Assembly (NCBI GenBank): GCA_003135055.1 | Contig: PLDF01000142.1 | Coordinates: forward strand, 1-36,153 | Reading direction: 5' to 3' | DNA length: 36,153 bases | DNA from: Bryobacterales bacterium | GTDB lineage: Bacteria; Acidobacteriota; Terriglobia; Bryobacterales; Bryobacteraceae | Part shown: one piece after another, positions 7,770-15,996 of the stretch | Position numbering within the stretch: position 1 is the first letter of the stretch | How the letters are laid out: every line of letters begins with the position of its first letter | Position numbers and translations under genes: made by a program | The notes under the pieces: generated by a model | What the model saw: only the letters and a program-made list of their open reading frames with translations | What the model was told of the DNA's origin: nothing | The model's database searches: none

Positions 7770-7774
7770 ATATA

Positions 7775-8623
7775 TCAGTATTCTTCCATTGGCCCAAACA
7801 AGGCACGGGTTCTTTCCGTGATGCAGCCCTCGAAGAACTCGTTTTTTCTGTTGCGCAGCGTTTCAAACAAGCCCCAAACGTCCTGATCTGACGTCATCTC
7901 AATCTCTTTGTAAACATCCAAATCAAGGATCACCGAAGTAGTGGTCCGATTTGGCGGTGGCACCGACGTTTGAGTAAGGATCAACAGTCCCCCGAAGTCA
8001 GTTTGGGGAAACTGAAGCTGCATAAAGAACCCGCTCAGGGCTTGCGGCAGATCAGGTGACACCTCGGGCGTGGTACGAAAGTAGTCTTTGTATTCGATGG
8101 GGGATAGGGGGATATCAATTTGATTAATGTATCTAACCGCCATGCGCGTGATCTTCTCCGGGTTGACTACTCCTCGATAGATGTCCCACAATCGCCGGGC
8201 TTCGTCCCGCAATTCCGGCCAACTGCCGTACGGTCGAAGGCGGCTCAAGGTGAAACCGTCTCGCCGCGCCTGAAAAACTTGTGTGCCGTCTTCAGAGCTG
8301 AAGGAGAACCCCACTAGCGTCTGGCTGGCGGAAGCTCCGTCCTCTTCTCCAGTGGAAAACCGCCCCTCCATGTAGAAACGTTTCTTTTTACCCGGATACC
8401 TGTTCCTAACGCGATCATGAACAGTCTCTATCAATTGAAGCTCCATCGCATTGACCGGGAGTTCAACCCGAATGTCGATTAGCGCTTCCTTTATCGGTGC
8501 ATTCTCGTAGTGAACCGCCACTCTACTGTCGTCCTCGCTATTGCCATCCAAGGCTCGTAGGGCGCCCAAACAAAGTGTACCAGAAATGTTGGGCGGCGAA
8601 CGGTCAGCTTCGGATAGCGCCAC
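7775..8623 (-). CDS. TIGR04255 family protein
   Basis: The family is sporadically distributed in bacteria and archaea and has no established function. The match is strong: VHYENAPIKEALIDIRVELP near residues 37-56, then DGTQVFQARRDGFTLSRLRP near 111-130, the RLWDIYRG segment, and MAVRYINQIDIPL near 163. It has 282 residues in the reading from the first ATG; family members usually start close to the NAPI motif, and a GTG at 8521 preceded by GAGG would give a more typical 248-residue protein. It is the first gene of a three-gene operon with 5-base and overlapping junctions. The operon sits between two truncated DUF58 copies, consistent with a mobile accessory cassette. Confidence 0.8.
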   Translation of the reverse strand: MALSEADRSPPNISGTLCLGALRALDGNSEDDSRVAVHYENAPIKEALIDIRVELPVNAMELQLIETVHDRVRNRYPGKKKRFYMEGRFSTGEEDGASASQTLVGFSFSSEDGTQVFQARRDGFTLSRLRPYGSWPELRDEARRLWDIYRGVVNPEKITRMAVRYINQIDIPLSPIEYKDYFRTTPEVSPDLPQALSGFFMQLQFPQTDFGGLLILTQTSVPPPNRTTTSVILDLDVYKEIEMTSDQDVWGLFETLRNRKNEFFEGCITERTRALFGPMEEY

Positions 8624-8644
8624 ATGCGGTTCGATTTCTAGAAG

Positions 8645-9229
8645 CTACGAGCCGGCCAGGAGCTCCTCAAAGCCCGGCTGCGGATTGATGGAGGGGTAGA
8701 CTACCGTCTCGCGCAGCAGCGTGACGCGCGCGGATTTTTCCAGAAATCCGAATGGAAACGAGGTCGAAAACGCGAAGCTGTTGCGCCGGTAGGGGCCGCG
8801 CTTGGGAAAGCGCACCTCGACGGTTTCTTCGACGGTGACGCCGGCCGCGATGAGCGGAAAGTATACGCCCGATTTCAGGGTTGGACTGGCGGGCTCGCGG
8901 ATACCTTCCACGCGAATGGAAAACGACGGCATCAGCCACTTCTGATTGCGCACGTAGAGGCGCGCGGGAACGGTGCGGCTGGCGGCGACATGTTCGGGAA
9001 CCAGGAAATCGAGCTCCAATGCGGCCAGGCACAGACGGCTGATGAAGCCCGAGACCAGCAGGGTGGCCATCATCGCGGCCACGATCAGGAAGAGCAGATT
9101 ATTACCCGAGAAAACGGCAGCCGCGCCGACGGCCATGATTGCCGCCGTGAACAGCACGCCGCCGCGCGTGATCTTGTAGCGGATGCGGCGGGTTAGCAGG
9201 TGGCGAATCTGTTCCCAAAGTTTTCGCAT
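8645..9229 (-). pseudogene. Truncated DUF58 gene (copy 3, N-terminal half)
   Basis: The first 193 residues match the complete DUF58 protein with only four substitutions (V to A, V to I, R to K, D to N); the match ends at GFEELLAG and a stop follows one codon later. By eye about 29 of 577 bases differ, nearly all silent. The two copies therefore diverged under purifying selection before this one was cut. The product would keep both membrane segments but lose the DUF58 signature region. The ATG is preceded by the shared upstream block, and the tRNA gene lies about 90 bases farther upstream. Confidence 0.88.
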
Positions 9230-9319
9230 TAACGAGGATCTTTAGACTTGATGATAGCGGTTGGCGGGCTTTGGCGGCGTGAGACCGGCGACTATCGGCA
9301 CGTACAATCGGTGGCGGAT

Positions 9320-9395
<76 letters not shown>

Positions 9396-9527
9396 CAACT
9401 TTTCTAGTTCAATTGGCGTCGCCCTGAATGTACCACGAAGTCTGACCGGAGCAGACTGCCAATGAGCCGGCGGGCCGGGGATGTCTGCGACGGGCTTCGT
9501 GTACAATGTCGTCGAAAGGACACGTCC

Positions 9528-10625
9528 ATGAACCGTCGCGATTTCTTGCGATCCGCGGGCGCCGTGCCGGCTTGCCTCGCGTTCCCAAAGACGGCTCTGC
9601 GTGCGGAGGACGCAACCTCTGGAGGGTTCCGCACGTTTGAGGTGACAACGCGCGTCGAAATCTTGAAGTCTTCGGCGGCAACGCGCGTGTGGTTGCCGGT
9701 AGCGCTCATCAGCGAGACGCCCTACCAGAAGGCGCTCTCCAACCGGTTCAGCGCTGAGGGCGGCACGGCCGCGATCGTCGAAGAGAGAGCCGACGGACTC
9801 GGAATCTTGGCCGCGGAATTTCCGGCGGGTGTAAAGCCGGTCCTCACGCTCACGAGTCGAGTCGCGACCAGGAACTACGCGGTCGATCTCTCGACGCCTG
9901 GCGAGGCGCCGGCCGCGGGCCGCGCGGAGTTGGAACATTTCCGCCGGCCGACAAAGATGCTGCCGACCGACGGGATCGTGAAAACGACGGCAGTCGAAAT
10001 TACCAGCGGTGCGAAGACTGACACCGAGAAGGCGCGCGCAATCTATGAATGGATCGTCGAGAACACATTTCGAGCTGCGAAAACGCGTGGCTGCGGCGCC
10101 GGCGATATCCGCTATATGCTGGAGTCCAGGAATCTGGGCGGGAAATGCGCCGATCTCAACGCGCTCTATGTCGGTCTTGCCCGTGCCGCGGGCCTGCCGG
10201 CGCGGGACGTGTATGGCATCCGGATCGCCAAATCGGAACTGGGATTCAAGAGCCTCGGTACGTCGTCGGAAAACATCACAAAAGCACAGCACTGCCGCGC
10301 AGAAGTGTACATCGACGGTTACGGCTGGGTCCCTGTCGATCCAGCGGACGTCCGGAAAGTCGTTCTTGAGGAGCCACCCGGAAGCCGGCGGCTGGACGAC
10401 GAACTGGTGCGTAAGGCGCGGACGCGGCTTTTCGGGTCGTGGGAGATGAATTGGATGGCGTATAACTTCGCGCACGACGTTTCGCTGCCCGGATCGGCCG
10501 GTGGGCCGGTCGGCTTCCTGATGTATCCGCAGGCTGAAACGAGCGACGGCCGGGTTGACTGCCTCGATCCGGACAACTTCAAGTACGAGATCACGTCGAC
10601 CGAGATCCCGTCAACGGCCGGATAG
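9528..10625 (+). CDS. Exported transglutaminase-like protein
   Basis: The 365-residue protein starts MNRRDFLRSAGAVPACLAFP, a twin-arginine signal preceded by AAAGGA seven bases before the ATG. A longer frame from 9462 would bury this signal. The catalytic core is NLGGKCADLNALYVGLARAA with the nucleophile Cys, AQHCRAEVYIDGYGWVPVDP with the His, and the following Asp. That is the Cys-His-Asp triad of the transglutaminase-like superfamily (protease or amidase fold). It is predicted to act outside the cytoplasmic membrane; the substrate is unknown. It stands alone between the tRNA gene and the convergent arabinofuranosidase. Confidence 0.88.
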   Translation: MNRRDFLRSAGAVPACLAFPKTALRAEDATSGGFRTFEVTTRVEILKSSAATRVWLPVALISETPYQKALSNRFSAEGGTAAIVEERADGLGILAAEFPAGVKPVLTLTSRVATRNYAVDLSTPGEAPAAGRAELEHFRRPTKMLPTDGIVKTTAVEITSGAKTDTEKARAIYEWIVENTFRAAKTRGCGAGDIRYMLESRNLGGKCADLNALYVGLARAAGLPARDVYGIRIAKSELGFKSLGTSSENITKAQHCRAEVYIDGYGWVPVDPADVRKVVLEEPPGSRRLDDELVRKARTRLFGSWEMNWMAYNFAHDVSLPGSAGGPVGFLMYPQAETSDGRVDCLDPDNFKYEITSTEIPSTAG

Positions 10626-10710
10626 AACGTGACATGGGCCCGTTTGGCTGACTGCCATTTCGGAGAACTGCCGCTTTGGCTACGTCGGATGGCGCAGGCC
10701 GCGAGACTCT

Positions 10711-12279
10711 CTAATTCAATTGCAGTGCAAGAATCGTCAGCGAGTGCTTCGGAAAAGTATAGCCGAAGCCCTTCTCCTGTGCGACAGGTTGGAACGCCTT
10801 AGTGACAGGCCGCACCACTTTGTCGTTGCCGAAAGTGTGAGTAGCTTTCAAATCCGCATGATTCAGTTCCCACAAGTTAGCGGACGCGCTGACCGCGCCC
10901 GATACGCTGCTTATCTGCGCGGCAATGTCCTGCCTCTCGCTGCGGTTCAACACATTCAGGAACACGCGGCGCGTCTTCGGATCGTAAGTGGATGAGACAT
11001 CGAGATAGCCGATCGCGCGCCCGCCGTCCGGCTTGTATTCCGGCGCCTGCACTAACACGTCCAGCGATTGATTGCCGCGCTGCTTGGCGTACTCAGCCAG
11101 CGGGAAGTAGATGGTCTGGAGGTAGAGACCCTGTTTGTTAGTGAAGATGGGCGCAATCACGTTGACTAACTGGGCCAGATTGGCCATCTTGACCACATTG
11201 GCGTGCCGGAAAAAAGCATTAAAGAACATCCCCATGGCCAGCGCGTCCTCGAAATTGTAATTCTCCTCCAGGCCGGTGCGTCCGATGGCGAATTCCCCCG
11301 AAGGGCGCGCGCGATACCAGACATTCCACTCGTCGAATGCGATATGGATCGGGCGCGCATTCGGATTCCCCACCCGCGCGGCCTTGATCTGTCCCTCCAC
11401 CACCCCGATGCGGTCCTCGATATCGCGCGACACTGCCAGGAACTTTTCGAAGTTGTTATCGCGGTTTCCAATGTAGGTGTGAAGCGAGATGTAATCGATC
11501 TCCGTCTTCAGGCGATCGAGCACCGTCCGGTTCCAGCCCACCCAGTCGGAATCGGGTCCGAAGTTCGACGAGCCGGATGCGATCAACTGGATGGAATCGT
11601 CGGCGCGACGCATGGCCTTGGCGGCTTCCAGCGCGAACGTGGCATAATCCTCGGCGTTCTTGTGCCCGAGTTGCCAAGGCCCGTCGATTTCATTCCCCAG
11701 GCCCCAGTACTTCACGCCCCACGGCTTGTCGCGGCCGTTCTTGCGGCGCTGGTCCGCCAAATAGGTCTTGCCCGGCTCGTTAACGTACTCCACCCATTTA
11801 CGCGCCTCGTCCACCGATCCCAAACCGGCGTTGATGCAGAGATACGGCTCGGCGCCCACACGCTCGCAGTACTTGAGGAATTCGTCCGTGCCGAAGCGGT
11901 TCGATTCCAGCGCGCCCCAGGCATCGTCGCGGCGCGCCGGACGCTGGTCGCGCGGGCCGATGCCATCCATCCAGTTGTAGCCGGAAGCAAAATTCCCGCC
12001 CGGCCAGCGCAGCACAGTGACTCCCAGTCCCTGCACGGCCGCCAACACGTCTTTGCGGAATCCGTTCTCGTCGGCCAACGGACTCCCTTCATCGAAAATG
12101 CCGCCATAGATGCACCGGCCCAGGTGTTCGGTGAAATTGCCGAAGAGATGAGGATCGACCTCGCCGATGACGCGATCGGTATCGATCTTGATCACTGCCG
12201 GCCGCGACTGTGCCTCCAGCAATCCTGGCAAGCTTTGGAGCAGAACCAGAGTTGATATAAATGCAAAGCATCGTTTCAT
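10711..12279 (-). CDS. Exported alpha-L-arabinofuranosidase, GH51
   Basis: This enzyme removes terminal alpha-L-arabinofuranosyl residues from arabinan, arabinoxylan or their oligosaccharides by a retaining mechanism. The 522-residue product starts [20 protein letters not shown], a signal peptide; GGGAGG lies 12-13 bases before this ATG. A longer reading to 12516 would overlap the divergent gene and add no domain. Family motifs are [34 protein letters not shown], the acid/base Glu197 in [12 protein letters not shown], and the nucleophile Glu317 in [13 protein letters not shown]. It is divergent from a GH43 gene with a shared 224-bp regulatory region, forming an arabinan-use pair. Confidence 0.9.
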   Translation of the reverse strand: MKRCFAFISTLVLLQSLPGLLEAQSRPAVIKIDTDRVIGEVDPHLFGNFTEHLGRCIYGGIFDEGSPLADENGFRKDVLAAVQGLGVTVLRWPGGNFASGYNWMDGIGPRDQRPARRDDAWGALESNRFGTDEFLKYCERVGAEPYLCINAGLGSVDEARKWVEYVNEPGKTYLADQRRKNGRDKPWGVKYWGLGNEIDGPWQLGHKNAEDYATFALEAAKAMRRADDSIQLIASGSSNFGPDSDWVGWNRTVLDRLKTEIDYISLHTYIGNRDNNFEKFLAVSRDIEDRIGVVEGQIKAARVGNPNARPIHIAFDEWNVWYRARPSGEFAIGRTGLEENYNFEDALAMGMFFNAFFRHANVVKMANLAQLVNVIAPIFTNKQGLYLQTIYFPLAEYAKQRGNQSLDVLVQAPEYKPDGGRAIGYLDVSSTYDPKTRRVFLNVLNRSERQDIAAQISSVSGAVSASANLWELNHADLKATHTFGNDKVVRPVTKAFQPVAQEKGFGYTFPKHSLTILALQLN

Positions 12280-12417
12280 AGCTTCGATGAACCTCCCAGC
12301 TATCAAAATGTTTGGCGCCGGAACGCCGCGTTTTACCGGGCGCGATGCAGCCCGGCACTTTGAAACCGCTGTCACGGACCCGTATCGGCATTGTACCTGA
12401 CGCTCAAGGCTCGCCGA

Positions 12418-12446
12418 TTGCATTTGATGAGGCAAGCGCTTACAAT
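12418..12446 (+). promoter_or_regulatory. Promoter of the GH43 gene with LacI-type operator core
   Basis: TTGCAT and TACAAT are separated by exactly 17 bases, and the start codon lies about 50 bases downstream of the expected transcription start. The palindrome AAGCGCTT (12434-12441) overlaps the -10 side; this is the usual core of LacI/GalR-family operators, so sugar-responsive repression is plausible. No such regulator is encoded in the window. The hexamers are seen, the regulation is inferred. Confidence 0.5.
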
Positions 12447-12503
12447 ACACCGGAACGGTGTGTGCAGCGCGGACCCGGTTCCGGACCTGGAGAGTATTGA
12501 GAC

Positions 12504-13535
12504 ATGACTTACACAAGATTGCCGGCCGTGGCAGTGGCCGCGTTGCTGGCCGGCGTGCTGATGTGGCCTGCGCCGCAAAAGACGGCGGCCAGAGCCCCGG
12601 AGGTATTGCAGCTCGCCGGAGATGTTGAGAACGTGCACGATCCCGTCATCATAAAGGAGGGCGATACCTATTACGTCTACTGCACCGGTGGACGCCCCGG
12701 TCAGGGGGTTATCCCGATCCGCACTTCCAAGGATCTGCACACATGGACCCTCGCCGGTTATGTGATGGAGAAACTGCCTGACTGGGTCGCCACCGAGATC
12801 CCGAGTGCTATGGGGGCGTGGGCTCCCGATATTTCTTTCTATAACGGCAGGTACCACCTTTATTATGCGGTCTCTACTTTCGGCAGCCGTAACTCGGCCA
12901 TCGGATTGACGACTAACGAGACGCTTGACCCCAAGAGTCCCAAATACCAATGGGTCGACGAGGGCCTGGTTCTGCGGTCTTATCAGGACAAGGACGATTG
13001 GAATGCCATCGACCCCAACCTGTTTATCGAAGACAAGGACGACGTGTGGCTCAATTGGGGCAGCTTCTGGGGCGGCATCAAGATGCGGCGGATCGACCCG
13101 GCAACCGGCAAGCTCTCCACGAAGGATACGGAGATGTACTCGCTGTGCAGCCGGGACCGTGCGCAGCCCATAGGCGGCTCAGTGGAGGCCCCGTTCATCG
13201 TCAGCCATGGCGGCTATTTCTACTTGTTCGTATCGTTCGACCGCTGCTGCCGCGGCGTCAACAGCACTTACAACGTGGTGGTGGGACGCTCGCGCAAAGT
13301 CACCGGGCCGTACGTCGACAAGGATGGGAAGCCCATGCCGGAAGGCGGCGGCAGCCTGGTAATCGCCTCGACCACGCCCAACTGGAAAGGCCCCGGCCAT
13401 GAGGCCGTTCTGCAGGAGCCGGGCGGCGATTATCTGATTTTCCACGCCTACCACGGGACCACCGGCAGGTCGTTCCTTCGGATTTCGACCATGATCTGGG
13501 AAGATGGCTGGCCCAAAGTGGGGGCTTTACCATAG
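12504..13535 (+). CDS. Exported glycoside hydrolase family 43 (arabinanase/arabinofuranosidase type)
   Basis: GH43 enzymes are inverting hydrolases of arabinan and xylan side chains. The 343-residue protein has an N-terminal signal segment ([13 protein letters not shown], residues 8-20). The five-blade propeller triad is visible: general base Asp46 in [20 protein letters not shown], pKa-modulating Asp170 in [12 protein letters not shown], and acid Glu228 in [19 protein letters not shown]. The TWTLAGYV and [18 protein letters not shown] blocks favour the endo-arabinanase-like subgroup, but exo action cannot be excluded. GGAGAG lies about nine bases before the ATG. With the divergent GH51 it forms a small arabinan-degradation unit. 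Confidence 0.9.
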   Translation: MTYTRLPAVAVAALLAGVLMWPAPQKTAARAPEVLQLAGDVENVHDPVIIKEGDTYYVYCTGGRPGQGVIPIRTSKDLHTWTLAGYVMEKLPDWVATEIPSAMGAWAPDISFYNGRYHLYYAVSTFGSRNSAIGLTTNETLDPKSPKYQWVDEGLVLRSYQDKDDWNAIDPNLFIEDKDDVWLNWGSFWGGIKMRRIDPATGKLSTKDTEMYSLCSRDRAQPIGGSVEAPFIVSHGGYFYLFVSFDRCCRGVNSTYNVVVGRSRKVTGPYVDKDGKPMPEGGGSLVIASTTPNWKGPGHEAVLQEPGGDYLIFHAYHGTTGRSFLRISTMIWEDGWPKVGALP

Positions 13536-13538
13536 TTC

Positions 13539-13576
13539 TGTCGTAAGCCGATGTCGTAAGCCGATGTCGTAAGCCG
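13539..13576. repeat. Three tandem 13-bp units after the GH43 gene
   Basis: TGTCGTAAGCCGA is repeated three times (the last copy lacks the final A), starting three bases past the GH43 stop. The rest of the 275-bp gap to the next gene has no coding sequence I recognise except a 45-bp hairpin repeat near its end. Confidence 0.85.
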
Positions 13577-13751
13577 CTTCAGATAGGAGAAGATATCGGC
13601 CGTGCTATGGAAGAACGGCCGCAGCGCGCCCTTTGCCCCCCAGCCTTGACGACGCTTCATGCCCCGCGCGATCTTATCGGACACGCCATTTTCGATTTTC
13701 GGACTGGAGAGCCGGCTTCTTCGAACTATGCGCAAGTCTTCGTACCGGGCG

Positions 13752-13796
13752 GAGAGTCGGCTGAAAGCCGGCGGCAGCCAGGATTGGCCGCCCCAC
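13752..13796 (-). repeat. 45-bp double-hairpin repeat, copy A
   Basis: On the minus strand it begins GTGGGGCGGCCAATCC and ends AGCCGACTCTC. It aligns without gaps to the copy at 24691-24735, with 38 of 45 bases the same. Hairpin 1 pairs element positions 6-11 with 18-23; hairpin 2 pairs 25-30 with 36-41 around a TTTCA loop. Pairs 10-19 and 29-37 are C-G and G-C here but G-C and C-G in the other copy, so pairing is kept. Thirteen bases at its 5' edge (AGCTTGTGGGGCG) recur near 15.8 kb. Confidence 0.75.
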
Positions 13797-13810
13797 AAGC
13801 TCTGTAGAAT

Positions 13811-14608
13811 TCACCGTCCGGCCAGCAAAGCCTGCCGCAGCGTCCTCAGCGAGTTTTGCAGCGACTCTCGCGGCAGCGTCCGCACTATCGGGTTCACCAG
13901 CCATCCCAGCCCTACCGGTACGCTGCGCGTCAGTGAGATGGCCTCGCACTCCACATAGACTCCGCCATCGCGCTCCTCGAAGCGCCAGTAAGAATTCAAG
14001 CGCCACAAGAAGCCGTGATCCTGGCCGGGCTGCATCTCGCGCTCATCGGGCTCGCCGGGGTTATCCACTTCCGCGATGCGCGTACTGTGCGACTGGCTGT
14101 AGCAACGCGCCGCATCCAGTGGAAAATAGCGCACATCGTGATTGGTATTCAGCACGACCGCGATCACCTGCTTTTTCAGAAGCCGCAGATATACCTGGAA
14201 TTCGTCGCCGCTGCGATTCACCAGCTTGGAATCCTGCACCTCCGGCTTATAGATGGCCTTGTGGCTGTCGTAGTCCTGCACCAACGCCAGCGTCTTCTCC
14301 AGCGTTGCGCCGGGGATGAAGACCGCGCCCGTCCAATCGTGAATCGAGCCATCTGGAACGTCGGTGTCCCCGGTCCCCGCCCAAGGCTCGGCGACCGCCT
14401 CGCCCCGTTGCACCCTCATCTTCCGATCGGGCGCGCCGTCCACCCATAAGAAGCCTGAGCTGTGCGCCTGCCGGCCCAGCCGCGTCTCGGCTAAGCGGAT
14501 GTAGCGGTCGAACGCTTCTACAGTGTGCGGCTGCAACTCCACTGTGGCGATTTCCGGCACAGTGGAGAGCAGAAAGAATCCATAACTTAGCGCGGTAAGC
14601 GTGCTCAT
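13811..14608 (-). CDS. Exported START/SRPBCC-like protein, unknown function
   Basis: The 265-residue product begins MSTLTALSYGFFLLSTVPEI, a plausible signal or anchor segment. The middle and end (DGSIHDWTGAVFIPGATLEK, then VYLRLLKKQVIAVVLNTNHD, YWRFEERDGGVYVECEAISL and LGWLVNPIVRTLPRESLQNS) follow the order of a helix-grip (polyketide cyclase / START-like) fold, which binds hydrophobic ligands. This pattern is common in hypothetical proteins of Acidobacteriota. No catalytic residues can be named. There is no clear Shine-Dalgarno site. The gene is divergent from the phosphatidyltransferase with 57 bases between starts, so they may share regulation. Confidence 0.75.
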   Translation of the reverse strand: MSTLTALSYGFFLLSTVPEIATVELQPHTVEAFDRYIRLAETRLGRQAHSSGFLWVDGAPDRKMRVQRGEAVAEPWAGTGDTDVPDGSIHDWTGAVFIPGATLEKTLALVQDYDSHKAIYKPEVQDSKLVNRSGDEFQVYLRLLKKQVIAVVLNTNHDVRYFPLDAARCYSQSHSTRIAEVDNPGEPDEREMQPGQDHGFLWRLNSYWRFEERDGGVYVECEAISLTRSVPVGLGWLVNPIVRTLPRESLQNSLRTLRQALLAGR

Positions 14609-14665
14609 GCTCTAATTGCTCGCATGTGGCTTTCCATTTGCATAAGCGTGAGACAGGAGGCTGTC

Positions 14666-15339
14666 ATGCAGGCAATCGCATTTAAGGAAGCAGATCGCGC
14701 TCAAGTTAGTTTCCTTGCGCCCATGGAGAAGAAGGCTCTTATCTGGCTGGCTCACCGCACGCCGGCATGGATTAACTCCGACCACCTTACCGCGCTCGGC
14801 TTGATTTCGTTATTAGGCGCCGGATCCGGTTATTGGTATGCGCGCTATCACCGCGGCGGCTTATTGCTGGTTGCCGCGTTCCTTGCGCTCAACTGGCTTG
14901 GAGACAGCCTGGATGGCACGCTGGCGCGCGTCCGCAACCGTCAGCGGCCGCGCTACGGCTTCTATGTCGACCATGTCGTGGATACATTCGGCGTTTTGTT
15001 TTTGCTGGGAGGCTTGGCTCTGTCGGGTTATATGAGTAAGTCTATCGCCGCCGGCTTGCTAACGGCTTATTACATGCTGTCAATCGAGTCTATCTCGCCA
15101 CCTATGCCATCGGAACCTTCCATCTGTCTTTCTTGAAGGTCAGCCCCACCGAGCTGCGCATCCTGCTTGCCATAGGAAATATCGCGCTGTTCTACTGTCC
15201 CATGGTACAGTTAGCCGGCTCGACCTATCGCCTATATGACGTTGGCGGCGCCGCCGCAGTTACATGCCTGGCCTTGATGCTGATCGCGGCCGTCGTCCGC
15301 CACACGGTCCAGCTGTATCGCGCCGAGCGTCTCCCGTGA
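14666..15339 (+). pseudogene. CDP-alcohol phosphatidyltransferase, frameshifted
   Basis: These integral membrane enzymes transfer a phosphatidyl or similar group from a CDP-alcohol to a second alcohol. The full motif is present: GDSLDGTLARVRNRQRPRYG followed by FYVDHVVD, fitting D-x2-D-G-x2-A-R-x8-G-x3-D-x3-D. The start ATG has AGGAGG five bases upstream. The frame continues to YYMLSIES near 15090, then would stop at 15136 after unrelated residues. Moving frame by one base at 15090/15091 restores YLATYAIGTFHLSFLKVSPT and further membrane segments to 15339. One missing base therefore explains the break: a recent mutation or a sequencing error. The frame-restored end overlaps the GtrA start by GTGA. 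Confidence 0.75.
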
Positions 15340-15755
15340 CCGCCAATGGTTCAATCTGGCGGTGGCTGAAGTTCAGCGCCGTTGGCGCCGTCGGCGTGGC
15401 GGCCCAGCTTGCCGCCTTGGGAATCTTCCATGGCTTGCTGCGCCTGGATTACTTGACCGCTACCGCCCTGGCCGTGGAGGCCGCGGTGCTGCACAATTTC
15501 GCCTGGCACGACCGATGGACCTGGCGGGACCGCACGGGCCCCAGGGGCGGCGCCGCGGCCCGGCTGGTACGTTTCAACCTCAGCGCCGGTCTGGTTTCCC
15601 TTTTGACCAATCTGGCGCTGATGCGCTGGCTGGTGGGAACGCATCACGCGCCGTACTTGACAGCCAATCTGGCGAGCATTGCGGCGGCCTCGATGGTCAA
15701 TTTTTTGGTGGGCGATCTGTTTATCTTCCGCGGTCCGAAACACCCGACGATGTGA
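15336..15755 (+). CDS. GtrA-like membrane protein
   Basis: GtrA-family proteins have four membrane segments and are thought to flip polyprenyl-phosphate-linked sugars or help transfer them. The 139-residue form starts at a GTG overlapping the previous stop (GTGA) and reads VTANGSIWRWLKFSAVGAVG, then AAVLHNFAWHDRWTWRDR near the middle, a GtrA hallmark, and VNFLVGDLFIFRG at the end. A longer frame from 15264 lies mostly inside the preceding gene and is rejected. Coupling to the phosphatidyltransferase suggests a joint role in lipid or lipid-linked sugar metabolism. Confidence 0.85.
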   Translation: MTANGSIWRWLKFSAVGAVGVAAQLAALGIFHGLLRLDYLTATALAVEAAVLHNFAWHDRWTWRDRTGPRGGAAARLVRFNLSAGLVSLLTNLALMRWLVGTHHAPYLTANLASIAAASMVNFLVGDLFIFRGPKHPTM

Positions 15756-15996
15756 TCCGGTGAGATTGCCGGAGCACCGTCATCAACGGAAAGCCCCGCG
15801 CCCCACAAGCTGATCGGTACAGTTGAGGATGTTTCTCCCACAGAACGGACCGGCTTGTTGCTTTGGCGGCCCGTCCAGTCAACGTAGTAATCGTCGCTTT
15901 AGCAGCGAGACCGGCGATTCCGTGCTATGCTCGGCGAGCGATCGCATGCGGGCCTTCCGCGTTTCGCCTCCCCCGCGTGATACGTTGAAGAACTAT

